Shown here: in pieces, positions 1 through 7,083 of the stretch
Layout: the number at the start of each line of letters is the position of its first letter
Position numbering within the stretch: the first letter of the stretch is position 1
From: Spirochaetota bacterium
GTDB taxonomy: Bacteria > Spirochaetota > Spirochaetia > DSM-27196 > PWMO01
NCBI GenBank assembly: GCA_009908735.1
Contig: JAAAOR010000039.1
Coordinates: 1 to 21,628 of the forward strand
DNA: 21,628 bases
Direction of reading: 5' to 3'
Translations under genes and position numbers: made by a program
The notes under the pieces: generated by a model
Told to the model about the DNA's origin: nothing
What the model saw: the letters and a program-made list of their open reading frames with translations, nothing else
The model's database searches: none

Positions 1-999
1 CGACGTGAGGAGCCGCTCTACCGCGTGGAGGCCCGCGACAGCCGCCTGGCAATCGACTTCTCGCACATACTTACCGACGGCTTCGGCGCGCTGCGCATGC
101 TCGTGTCCCTCGGCGCCGAGTACCTGCGCGAGTGCGGCGTGAGCGTCCCGGGCAACGACTACCTTCTCGACCCTGATGAAGTCCCGGGCGAGGGTGAGTT
201 CGAGGACGCCTATAAGGCCTACTATCGCCGGGGCCTCCCGGGGCCCGAGTCCCTCTCCCCGGCGTATCATCTGCCGGGCATTCGCGCGTGGCGCCGGTAC
301 CGCAGCATCACCGGCCGTGCACCGGTTCCCGCGGTGAAGGCCGCGGCGAAAGAGCGGGGGGCGAGCATCACCGAGTATTTGACCGCGGTATACATGCACG
401 GCCTCGCACAGGTCCATGCGCGGCAGCAAAAGTCGCGCGTCAAACCGCGACGCAGCGTCATCAGGGTCGAGGTGCCGGTGAACCTGCGGCGGTTCTATCC
501 CTCGGAAACCATGCGAAACTTCTCGCTCTTCGTCATGCCGGAGATCGATCTGAGTCTGGGCGAGTACGACTTCGACGAGATCGCCCGCTCCGTGCATCAC
601 ACCATGCGCACCCAGGTCGAGGAGAAACAGCTCGGCCGCCAGATCTCGCGGAACGTCGCCGGCGAGCAGAACCCTATCGTACGCGCCATTCCCCTGTTCA
701 TAAAGGATTGGTACCTTGCCTTCCTGCACGACCGCTACGGCGACAACCTCTATTCGGGGGTCATCTCCAACCTCGGTCCCATGAGAATACCGGCGGAGAT
801 GGAAGAGCGCGTGAAGGGCGCGGGATTCGTGCTTGGCCCAAATCCCATGCTGAAGAAGAATCTCGCCGTGGTAAGTCTTTCCGACGAGCTCTACATGACG
901 TTCGGGAGCGTCATAGAGCGCCGCGACCTCGAGCGAAACGTGTTTCGCACCCTCGTTGATCACGGCATACCGACGAGCGTAACGGAGGCCGGCATATGA
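1..999 (+). CDS. HxxxD-type acyltransferase (alcohol acetyltransferase / condensation-like), 5' truncated by window edge
   Basis: The reading frame is open from base 1, so the gene begins upstream and about 332 C-terminal residues are visible. An HILTDGFG motif near the visible N-terminus matches the HxxxDG active site of the BAHD/condensation/alcohol-acetyltransferase superfamily, which moves acyl groups from CoA or carrier thioesters onto hydroxyl or amino acceptors. A later VNLRRFYPSETMRNF segment and a SNLGPMRIP segment are typical of the second half of this fold. The stop overlaps the start of the next gene (ATGA), so the two are probably translated together. Similar acyltransferases are known to sit beside DUF6320 proteins. 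The acyl acceptor cannot be told from sequence; with a patatin two genes on, lipid or wax-type chemistry is a guess. Confidence 0.75.
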   Translation, partial: RREEPLYRVEARDSRLAIDFSHILTDGFGALRMLVSLGAEYLRECGVSVPGNDYLLDPDEVPGEGEFEDAYKAYYRRGLPGPESLSPAYHLPGIRAWRRYRSITGRAPVPAVKAAAKERGASITEYLTAVYMHGLAQVHARQQKSRVKPRRSVIRVEVPVNLRRFYPSETMRNFSLFVMPEIDLSLGEYDFDEIARSVHHTMRTQVEEKQLGRQISRNVAGEQNPIVRAIPLFIKDWYLAFLHDRYGDNLYSGVISNLGPMRIPAEMEERVKGAGFVLGPNPMLKKNLAVVSLSDELYMTFGSVIERRDLERNVFRTLVDHGIPTSVTEAGI

Positions 1000-1703
1000 A
1001 AATCTGTCCACACTGCGGTGTTTTCGTGGAGGACGAGAGCTCACGTTGTCCGCTGTGCCTGACGCCCCTCGTCGACGGTGGCGAGGCACGTGAGGACGGG
1101 AAGGGGGACGCGGTCACCGGCGGCGGACCTACCGTACCCCACGGCGGACCGCGATTCTGGCTGTTAGAGATTCTGAGCCTCCTCGCCGCCGTGAGCGCAA
1201 TCGTCGTCTTTGCGGCGGATTTCGCCTTCGGGTTCACCCTCACGTGGTCGCCCATTCCGCTCTCGGCGATTATCTACGCGTGGGCCGTCGCCGTTGCCGT
1301 GGTGGTTCTCGGTCGGCGCGAGGTCCTCCTTTCGGTAACCTTGACGGGCGCGACCCTGCTCTTTCTGCTGGTGCTCGATGTCCTCACGGAGGGGAAGGCG
1401 TGGTTCCTGATGCCGGCATTGCCGCTTACGCTGCTCACGGCTGTGGTCACGGGGCTGCTCGTGTGGATCGCCCGGCGGCGCGGGGTGTCGAGGTTGCCGG
1501 CCGTTGCCATGGTTCTCGTCGGAGGCGGGATAGGCTCGCTCGGGGTAGAGCTTATCCTCGAGCTCCATCGCGGTGGGCCGCTGCGGGTAAGCTGGTCGAT
1601 AGTCGTGCTTGCCTGCGCCCTGGCCATCGCACTCGTCGTGATTCTCGTGCACCGGAGGCTGCGGCTGCGGCACACCTCCCTCGAGCGCATCTTTCACATG
1701 TAG
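996..1703 (+). CDS. DUF6320-type zinc-ribbon membrane protein
   Basis: A 235-residue protein. It opens with a compact zinc ribbon (Cys4, Cys7, Cys18, Cys21 as CPHC...CPLC). After a linker of about 25 polar residues come roughly six hydrophobic segments (about residues 52-75, 82-102, 109-127, 136-156, 167-185 and 197-217) and a basic tail, so it is an inner-membrane protein with a cytoplasmic metal-binding N-terminus. This layout fits DUF6320, which has no assigned function. Its ATG overlaps the stop of the acyltransferase, which fits a dedicated partner, perhaps a membrane anchor or substrate handler (inference). Confidence 0.7.
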   Translation: MKICPHCGVFVEDESSRCPLCLTPLVDGGEAREDGKGDAVTGGGPTVPHGGPRFWLLEILSLLAAVSAIVVFAADFAFGFTLTWSPIPLSAIIYAWAVAVAVVVLGRREVLLSVTLTGATLLFLLVLDVLTEGKAWFLMPALPLTLLTAVVTGLLVWIARRRGVSRLPAVAMVLVGGGIGSLGVELILELHRGGPLRVSWSIVVLACALAIALVVILVHRRLRLRHTSLERIFHM

Positions 1704-1742
1704 CGGGGTAGCGGGCCATATGGAACGACGAAGGATCCGAAG

Positions 1743-2555
1743 GTGAAACTCAAGCGATTACTGGGTCGAAGGATGCGTGTCGGTCTCAGCCTTGCCGGCG
1801 GCGGCGCCAAAGGGGTGGCGTATATCCCGTTTCTGCGGGCCCTCGAAGAGCTCGATGTTGATATCGCCGCCATTTCCGGGTCGAGTATCGGTGCGGCCAT
1901 CGGCGGTCTCTACGCGGCAGGGCTCGGGCCTGCCGAGCTTGCCGGCGTGCTCGACTCGTTCCGCCCCGGACATCTCCACGAGGTGTTTCGCATCAATTGG
2001 CACGGGCGCGGACTCATCAGCGGCAAGAGCGTGCGTGGGTTTCTCGAGAGCACGCTTCCGGTAGAGCGCTTTGATCAGACCCGGGTGCCGCTGAAGGTCG
2101 TGGCCACCGACTACTGGCGTCGCGAGCAGGTCGTCTTCGATTCCGGTTCTCTCGTGGACGCCATCCAGGCAAGCACCGCGGTCCCCGCGGTTTTCGAGCC
2201 CGTGGTGCTCGACGGGCGGGTTCTCGTTGACGGCTCCATCAAGAACACGCTCCCCTACGAGCTCCTGCGTGACGAGTGCGACTTCATCATTGGCCTCGAC
2301 GTGTCGAACCGGGCCAAAGACCCCGACCGCACCGACCTGCCACGCACCCTCGTCATGGTTCTCAATACCTTCCGGATTCTTACCGACAGCAACACCGAGT
2401 ACAAACTGCGCTACGACCCTGTCGATCTTTACTTCAGACTGAAGCTGCCGGATATTGAAATGCTTGATTTCTACAAGTACCACGAGATTTTCGACACGGT
2501 GGGGCCGGAGGTGGAGCGGTTCACCGCAGAGCTTTTGAAGAAGCTGGGGTTGTAG
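1743..2555 (+). CDS. Patatin-like phospholipase
   Basis: A 270-residue single-domain patatin. The oxyanion loop GGGAKG (residues 19-24), the nucleophile elbow GSSIG (Ser48) and the catalytic Asp163 in a DGS motif (the family usually has DG[GA]) are all present and correctly spaced for the Ser-Asp dyad. Such enzymes hydrolyse acyl esters of phospholipids or related lipids. No signal peptide or beta-barrel domain is seen, so it is probably cytoplasmic or peripheral on the membrane. I took the GTG start at 1743, which has an AAGGA stretch just upstream; an in-frame ATG at 1773 also precedes the conserved RVGLSLAGGG strand. It lies 39 bp after the DUF6320 gene and is probably in the same transcript. 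Confidence 0.9.
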   Translation: MKLKRLLGRRMRVGLSLAGGGAKGVAYIPFLRALEELDVDIAAISGSSIGAAIGGLYAAGLGPAELAGVLDSFRPGHLHEVFRINWHGRGLISGKSVRGFLESTLPVERFDQTRVPLKVVATDYWRREQVVFDSGSLVDAIQASTAVPAVFEPVVLDGRVLVDGSIKNTLPYELLRDECDFIIGLDVSNRAKDPDRTDLPRTLVMVLNTFRILTDSNTEYKLRYDPVDLYFRLKLPDIEMLDFYKYHEIFDTVGPEVERFTAELLKKLGL

Positions 2556-2660
2556 GCGCCTCGGGTGTTGATAGAAGATACCCCGAGTGCTCGGTCGCTC
2601 TTCAGAGACGGCCGAGCTCTGACCTTTCCGGGTGCGGCCCTAGCCGGCAGGAGGAGCCCC

Positions 2661-3392
2661 ATGGCTAAACAGACACCGGTTCAGATGAGCCGGGACGAGG
2701 TGCTTGCATTCCTTGAAGAGCACGGCAGCGAGACCGCGAAGAAGACGCTGGTCAAACACGGTGCGCGCGAGCCGTTTTTTGGCACACGCATTGGAGACAT
2801 GAAGCCGCTTGTGAAGAAGATAAAGTGGGATCATGAGCTTGCCCTCGAGCTTTACGAGACGGGCAACAGTGATGCCATGTATTTCGCGGGGCTTATAGCA
2901 GACGAGACCAAAGTAACAAAGGAGCAGCTTCAGCACTGGGTGCAGCAGGCGTACTGGTACATGCTCAGCGAGTGTACCGTCGCCTGGCTGGCTGCCGAGT
3001 CCCCGTACGGCTTCGAGCTCGCCCGCGAATGGATGGCAGCTGATGAAGAGATGATCGCCTGCGCCGGCTGGTCTACCTTCGCATCGCTCCTGCAGATCAG
3101 GAGTAATGATGACTTCGATCCGTCGGAGCTCGAACAGCTGCTCGACACCGTCGAAGAAACAATCCACGAAGAGCGGAATCGGGTTCGCTACGTCATGAAC
3201 CAGTTCGTGATAAGCGTGGGTTCCGCGGTGCCCGCGCTCACCGAGCGGTGCAAGCAGATTGGTGAGCGCGTCGGCACGGTCCGGGTGGACATGGGGGAGA
3301 CGGCCTGCACGGTGCCACTCATCAAGCCGTACATCGAGAAGATCGAGTCCCGCGGGAAAATCGGGAAGAAGCGCGCCGCGGCCAGGTGTTGA
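2661..3392 (+). CDS. DNA alkylation repair protein (AlkD-like HEAT-repeat glycosylase family)
   Basis: A 243-residue all-helical protein of the AlkD-like DNA alkylation repair family, whose characterised members excise bulky or cationic alkylated bases without base flipping. The helical repeats and the C-terminal VDMGETACTVP segment match that family. The ATG at 2661 is preceded by a strong AGGAGG at about -9, so the open frame starting at 2565 is too long and its first 32 codons are unlikely to be translated. The patatin gene ends 105 bp upstream. Whether this member is catalytically active cannot be judged by eye; the subfamily is close to proteins annotated only as alkylation repair. Confidence 0.85.
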   Translation: MAKQTPVQMSRDEVLAFLEEHGSETAKKTLVKHGAREPFFGTRIGDMKPLVKKIKWDHELALELYETGNSDAMYFAGLIADETKVTKEQLQHWVQQAYWYMLSECTVAWLAAESPYGFELAREWMAADEEMIACAGWSTFASLLQIRSNDDFDPSELEQLLDTVEETIHEERNRVRYVMNQFVISVGSAVPALTERCKQIGERVGTVRVDMGETACTVPLIKPYIEKIESRGKIGKKRAAARC

Positions 3393-3458
3393 TTTCTCTA
3401 TAATCAGAGTCGTTTCTTCCTGCTCCGGTGGTGTTAGCCTGGGAGCCGGGCCGCCCCA

Positions 3459-3487
3459 TTGGGCTTCTTCCGTGTTACATTTATATC
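3459..3487 (+). promoter_or_regulatory. Candidate sigma70-type promoter for the DUF6249-sigma-anti-sigma operon
   Basis: TTGGGC at 3459-3464 and TATATC at 3482-3487 are separated by 17 bp, about 30 bp before the DUF6249-type start. The -35 match is modest. It is the best promoter-like element I see in the 124-bp gap after the AlkD-like gene. Confidence 0.4.
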
Positions 3488-3516
3488 TGAAGCTTGATCT
3501 ACGGGAGGTATCCTCG

Positions 3517-3858
3517 ATGGAGAGCGTTCCGTCTCCGGCAGCTCAGCTCATGGTCACGGTGATCCCGATTGTCGGCATAGTTGTGGCCGGCGTCATGGTG
3601 TTTTTTTTCCTTCTCTGGAGCCACCGGCAGCGCATGGCTCAAATAGAACGGGGTATGAAGCCGCCACCGGTGATCGACCTCAAGAGATTCAGTTTGCTCT
3701 TCGGGCTGCTCGCTACGGCGGTTGGCCTGGTGCTTACTCTCGTCGCCGTACTGGCGGAACGCGGGGGCTACGGTCTATTGGGCGGGCTCATCCCTATATC
3801 CGTCGGCGTGAGCTTTCTCGTCTACTACCACATTGTGACAAATGAACGGGGCCAATGA
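3517..3858 (+). CDS. DUF6249-type small membrane protein
   Basis: A 113-residue protein with a first membrane helix at about residues 11-33, a short basic cytoplasmic loop (HRQRMAQIERGMKPPP), and two more hydrophobic segments at about 54-74 and 81-104. This pattern, including the 'QMAQIERGMKPP'-like loop, resembles DUF6249 proteins, which are typically found next to ECF sigma factors. The ATG at 3517 follows a GGGAGG Shine-Dalgarno at 3503-3508; the open frame extends upstream without any better start. Its stop overlaps the ATG of the sigma factor (ATGA), so the two are coupled. Function is unknown; a membrane sensor or accessory role for the sigma/anti-sigma pair is inference. Confidence 0.75.
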   Translation: MESVPSPAAQLMVTVIPIVGIVVAGVMVFFFLLWSHRQRMAQIERGMKPPPVIDLKRFSLLFGLLATAVGLVLTLVAVLAERGGYGLLGGLIPISVGVSFLVYYHIVTNERGQ

Positions 3859-4442
3859 GCGACAATTCCGCTCGGGACCAGGAGGATCTGGCTGTTGTTC
3901 GCTCGGTCTTGGACGGCGATCGAAACGCGTTTCGCCGGCTGGTGGAGAAGTATCAGCCGGCGGTGGCGGCCATCGGCAGGCGAAGCGTCGGCGTGCGCGA
4001 GGACCTCAAGGACTTCGTGCAAGACGTTTTTCTGAAAGCATTTACGCATCTCGGGCAGTTTTCCGGCAAAGGACGATTCTACTCCTGGCTCATGCGTATC
4101 GCCTATACCACGGCGATCAACCGGAGTCAGCGCAAGAGTCCTGAGGTTCCTACTGACCCGGAGTTACTCTCGCGTCTGTGGCACGCATCCCGGGAGCGTG
4201 AGCCGGATCGTGCCACAGAGCGCACCGTGTTGTGGGAGTCGATCGTCGCCGCAATCAGCGAGCTTCCCGGGCAGCTCGCCCTGTCGGTGGAGCTCTTCTT
4301 CGTAATGGGCCTTCGCTACCGGGAGATCGCAGAGATGACCGGCGTGCCGGTCAACACCCTTAAGTCCCACATCCGTCGCGCACGGCGCTTACTGCAAGAG
4401 CGGTTGGACCAGTCCATGTTGGAGGATCACGATGACCTGTAA
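3855..4442 (+). CDS. ECF (sigma-70 family) RNA polymerase sigma factor
   Basis: A 195-residue protein with the two-domain ECF layout. Region 2 is at about residues 25-92 (YQPAVAAI..., LKDFVQDVFLKAF, FYSWLMRIAYTTAINRSQR) and region 4 at about 130-185, with a helix-turn-helix YREIAEMTGVPVNTLKSHIRRARRLL. Region 4 binds the -35 element, region 2 the -10. It overlaps the DUF6249-type gene by 4 bp and the anti-sigma gene by 11 bp, so all three are very probably produced together. ECF factors usually activate their own operon, but I could not identify the specific promoter motif. Confidence 0.92.
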   Translation: MSDNSARDQEDLAVVRSVLDGDRNAFRRLVEKYQPAVAAIGRRSVGVREDLKDFVQDVFLKAFTHLGQFSGKGRFYSWLMRIAYTTAINRSQRKSPEVPTDPELLSRLWHASREREPDRATERTVLWESIVAAISELPGQLALSVELFFVMGLRYREIAEMTGVPVNTLKSHIRRARRLLQERLDQSMLEDHDDL

Positions 4443-4908
4443 CGAAATCGAAAGGAGGCTTCTGGAACGGGACCACGACGAGGCCCTTAGTCCCAAGGTG
4501 GTGGCTCACTTAAGGGAGTGCCCGAGGTGCCGTCGCCTGGCGAAAACGCTCGAGGTCGCCGAGGGTGACCTGATGATGGCCTCGGAAGCCGGAGCCGATC
4601 CCGATCTCGTGAGCGCCGTGATGATGAAAGTTGAGAAGAGCGAAGTGTATCCGGCCCGCACACATTCTCTTACTCGCTGGCTTTTCGGCGGTCTCTGGCT
4701 CGTGACCGCTCTTCTGGCGGTTCGACAAAGCGATCCGTTCCGATTTCTGCTGGGAAGCGTCGTGGGGCCGCGGGTCGATCTGTCGGTGATGGTGGTCACA
4801 GGCTTCGGAGTGGTGGCGTATTTGGCGGTCTTCGTCATCGCCAACGGCGATCGGCTGGAGGAGATGGTCCATAATCTGGTGAGACGTAGCGGCCCCGGGC
4901 GCAGCTAA
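4432..4908 (+). CDS. Membrane-bound zinc-finger anti-sigma factor
   Basis: A 158-residue protein with an N-terminal ZAS/zf-HC2-like domain: Cys3, then His26 with CPRC (Cys31, Cys34) as the H-x3/4-C-x2-C metal site. Two membrane segments follow, at about residues 79-98 and 120-142. In this family the N-terminal domain holds the ECF sigma factor at the membrane until a signal releases it. It starts inside the 3' end of the sigma gene and is the last gene of the operon. No large periplasmic sensor domain is present; the loop between the membrane segments is only about 20 residues, so signal input may come through the DUF6249-type partner (inference). Confidence 0.85.
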   Translation: MTCNEIERRLLERDHDEALSPKVVAHLRECPRCRRLAKTLEVAEGDLMMASEAGADPDLVSAVMMKVEKSEVYPARTHSLTRWLFGGLWLVTALLAVRQSDPFRFLLGSVVGPRVDLSVMVVTGFGVVAYLAVFVIANGDRLEEMVHNLVRRSGPGRS

Positions 4909-4923
4909 GACGGATCGGCCGGC

Positions 4924-4950
4924 GGTCACGCCACCGAAGGCGTGGCCTTT
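4924..4950 (+). terminator. Candidate intrinsic terminator after the anti-sigma gene
   Basis: A 9-bp stem (4924-4932 GGTCACGCC with 4939-4947 GGCGTGGCC, one G-T pair) encloses a 6-nt loop and is followed by only three T. It lies 16 bp after the anti-sigma stop and overlaps the 3' end of the convergent desaturase gene. The weak T tract lowers confidence. Confidence 0.4.
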
Positions 4951-5942
4951 CGCAGCGACCTGAAACTAATGAGCCGATCGTTCGCCTCGTCCCAGAGATT
5001 CATATTCACTGATTCAAAGCTATGTCTGACGGTGAGGTAATCCTTCAGCCTGAGCTCCGGAATGTCGTCAAGGCAGCGCTGCAGGTTGTAGTTGGGGATA
5101 CGGGGGCGCAGATGGTGGACGTGATGGAGGCCGATATTGGCGCTAAACCACTGGAACAGCTTGGGCAATTTGTAATAGGAGCTCCCTTCCATGGCGGCGT
5201 CCACGGTGTGCCATTCCTTCTCGCGCTTCCAATACCCTGGGTCGAACTGGTGCTGCACATAAAAGAGCCAAATGCCTGCCATGCCTGCAAAGTACATAAT
5301 CGTTAGCTGAATGAGCAAATAGTTGCCAAGCCCAATGGTTACGGTTGCAACGAGTACGATGGCTGCAATAGCGCCATTGGTGATCCAGACGCTCCTGCGT
5401 TGTCTCTTGTTGTCCAGTTTATGCGGCTTTCGCTGAGCCACAATAAATAGTAACAGCGGAGCGACTCCGAACATGAAGACCGGGTTCCGGTAGATCCTGT
5501 AGGCGAGACGTTTCCACCATGGGGAGTCGATGTACTCCTGCGCGGTCAACGTCCATACCTCGCCGATGGTTCGCCGGTCGAGGTTGCCGGAAGTGGAGTG
5601 GTGCACTCCATGTCCGTGTTGCCAGGAACCGTAGGCGGTAAAGGCGAAGACTCCGAGGATGTGGCCCACGATCCGGTTCGCCTTCTGGCTCTTGAAAAAG
5701 GAGCCGTGGGAGCAGTCGTGAAACAGCACGAAGAGGCGCACCATGAAGGCAGCAGCCGGAATCGAGAGAAGGATGGTCGCCCAGGCGGGATATCCCGCCT
5801 CTATAGATAGGTACATCAGTACGGCAAGTCCGAGGTAGGGGATTAGAGTATTCGTTAGCTGCCATACCGCACGCGCGGTGGCAGGTTTTTCGTACGCTTT
5901 GAGCTGAGCGACCCAGCTTGGTTTTTCCTGGTTACGTTCCAT
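4926..5942 (-). CDS. Membrane fatty acid desaturase (acyl-lipid type)
   Basis: About 338 residues with the three histidine boxes of membrane di-iron desaturases: HDCSH, HGHGVHH and HHVHH followed by LRPRIPNY, the last typical of acyl-lipid delta-12/omega-3-like enzymes. Several hydrophobic segments flank the boxes. The enzyme uses O2 and an electron donor to insert a double bond in membrane acyl chains. Two starts are possible: GTG at 5957 or ATG at 5942; neither has a clear Shine-Dalgarno, and I prefer the ATG. It is read in the same direction as the Crp/Fnr gene 129 bp upstream, but the gap allows its own promoter. No electron-transfer partner is in the window; regiospecificity is not decidable by eye. 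Confidence 0.9.
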   Translation of the reverse strand: MERNQEKPSWVAQLKAYEKPATARAVWQLTNTLIPYLGLAVLMYLSIEAGYPAWATILLSIPAAAFMVRLFVLFHDCSHGSFFKSQKANRIVGHILGVFAFTAYGSWQHGHGVHHSTSGNLDRRTIGEVWTLTAQEYIDSPWWKRLAYRIYRNPVFMFGVAPLLLFIVAQRKPHKLDNKRQRRSVWITNGAIAAIVLVATVTIGLGNYLLIQLTIMYFAGMAGIWLFYVQHQFDPGYWKREKEWHTVDAAMEGSSYYKLPKLFQWFSANIGLHHVHHLRPRIPNYNLQRCLDDIPELRLKDYLTVRHSFESVNMNLWDEANDRLISFRSLRKATPSVA

Positions 5943-6071
5943 GCATGAGACAGACACGAAACGTCAGGTTTGGTTGCACCGTTTGTGTAACTTGTTCATG
6001 TCACGATGGGATCTACAGATTCAACGGGACACACGGCATGCCCCATGAGGTCGCAGTCGCCCTGGGGAGCA

Positions 6072-6821
6072 CTACTCCTCCATCGCCTCCGGTAGTAGGC
6101 GGCGGAACTCGGCCCGGACGACCTCGTAGCACTCGCAGACCCGCGCCTCGAGGCCGGGCCTGTCGAGCACGGTGATCCTTCCGCGTTTGTAGTGTATCAG
6201 CCCCGCCCGCTGGAGTTTACCCGCCGCCTCGGTTACCCCCTCCCTTCTGACTCCGAGCATGTTGGCGATGAGCTCTTGTGTCATTCCGAGCTCATTGGAC
6301 GGCAGCCTATCGAGGCTCAAAAGCAGCCATCTGCACAGTTGCTGGTCTACGGTGTGGTGGCGATTGCATACCGCCGTCTGCGCCATTTGGGTAATCAGCG
6401 CAAGAGTGTAACGCAGTAACAGTTGTTGCAGGGCCCCGGAGCGGTCGAATTCCTCCCGAAGGAGATTGGCACGCATTCTATACCCCTCTCCGGCGCTCTG
6501 GACCACGCCGCGATTCGGCATGGTATCGCCACCCATGAACAGTGCGATTCCGACGACGCCCTCTCTGCCCACAACGGCGATCTCCGCGGAAGCACCGTTT
6601 TCCATGACATAGAGAAGCGATACTATTGCCGTTGTGGGGAAATAGACCCAGTCGAGCTTGCCGCCCGACTCGTAGAGCACCTCCGCGAGAGGAAGAGAAA
6701 CCGGCTCGAGGTGTGGCGACAGCCTCCTATACTCCTGCTCCGGGAGAACCGAGAGTAGACGGTTTTGCCGCGGATTCGATCCTGTGTGTCCGGATGAGGC
6801 GATGAGCCGTTCCTCCCACAT
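6072..6821 (-). CDS. Crp/Fnr family transcriptional regulator
   Basis: A 249-residue protein with a cyclic-nucleotide-binding-like beta roll (about residues 20-140, ending in a LLRYTLALITQMAQTAVCNRHH dimer helix) and a C-terminal winged helix (about 170-235, MTQELIANMLGVRREGVTEAAGKLQRAGLI). The cysteine cluster of FNR is absent, so an Fe-S oxygen-sensor role is unlikely. The usual cAMP-contact R-x-x-S/T pattern is also not evident, so the ligand is unknown. It matches a widespread Crp/Fnr subgroup with the LFMGGDTMPNRGVVQSAG segment. The start has no proper Shine-Dalgarno (AGG directly abuts the ATG), but TATACA lies 8 nt upstream, so the mRNA may be leaderless. Control of the downstream desaturase is possible but unproven. 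Confidence 0.88.
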   Translation of the reverse strand: MWEERLIASSGHTGSNPRQNRLLSVLPEQEYRRLSPHLEPVSLPLAEVLYESGGKLDWVYFPTTAIVSLLYVMENGASAEIAVVGREGVVGIALFMGGDTMPNRGVVQSAGEGYRMRANLLREEFDRSGALQQLLLRYTLALITQMAQTAVCNRHHTVDQQLCRWLLLSLDRLPSNELGMTQELIANMLGVRREGVTEAAGKLQRAGLIHYKRGRITVLDRPGLEARVCECYEVVRAEFRRLLPEAMEE

Positions 6822-6849
6822 CCTATGGTTGTATAGGGTAGTGTCGTTG

Positions 6850-7083
6850 TCAATAGCGCCTCTTTATTCGCGTATCCCCGCTGCGGGCTTTCGTCTGGAG
6901 GGCATCGCGTATCTCGGCGTATTCGTCTCGGGCTGCCTCCATGGCCTGGTGCCAGTTCACCTCCGTAACGGTGGCACCGCCAAAACGATTGTGTGCCTCT
7001 ACATGTCTCCCGTCGGTGCGCTACCGCACCGACTGTTCGACAAACTGTTCGTACGCTTTCTCACGTGACAGGAGGCCAATCCC
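6850..7083 (-). pseudogene. Possible decayed gene on the minus strand between crp/fnr and ftsH
   Basis: One minus-strand frame reads like protein across this otherwise empty gap: 19 codons from 7080 (containing REKAYEQFVEQSV), an in-frame TAG at 7021-7023, then 56 codons (containing HVEAHNRFGGATVTEVNW and EAARDEYAEIRDAL) ending at a TGA at 6850. There is no convincing start codon or ribosome site, and its 5' part runs into the ftsH leader. I do not recognise the family. It could be the remnant of a small gene, or chance; the composition looks better than chance to me. Confidence 0.3.
7012..7051 (+). promoter_or_regulatory. Hairpin plus tandem repeat in the ftsH leader
   Basis: A perfect 9-bp inverted repeat (GTCGGTGCG at 7012-7020 and CGCACCGAC at 7025-7033, 4-nt loop) is followed directly by two copies of ACTGTTCG at 7032-7039 and 7044-7051 (12-bp period). 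The block ends about 32 bp before the ftsH start and its AGGAGG site. It may be an operator or an mRNA structure; there is no T tract, so it is not a terminator. Confidence 0.4.

Noticed and set aside
2559..2615. Possible terminator after the patatin gene (CTCGGG ... CCCGAG and CCGAG-CTCGG).
   Set aside because: The loop is long or too short and there is no T tract; not strong enough to call.
5943..6071. Possible CRP or FNR box upstream of the desaturase (GTGAC...GTTAC on the minus strand).
   Set aside because: The half-site spacing and symmetry do not fit TGTGA-N6-TCACA or TTGAT-N4-ATCAA.
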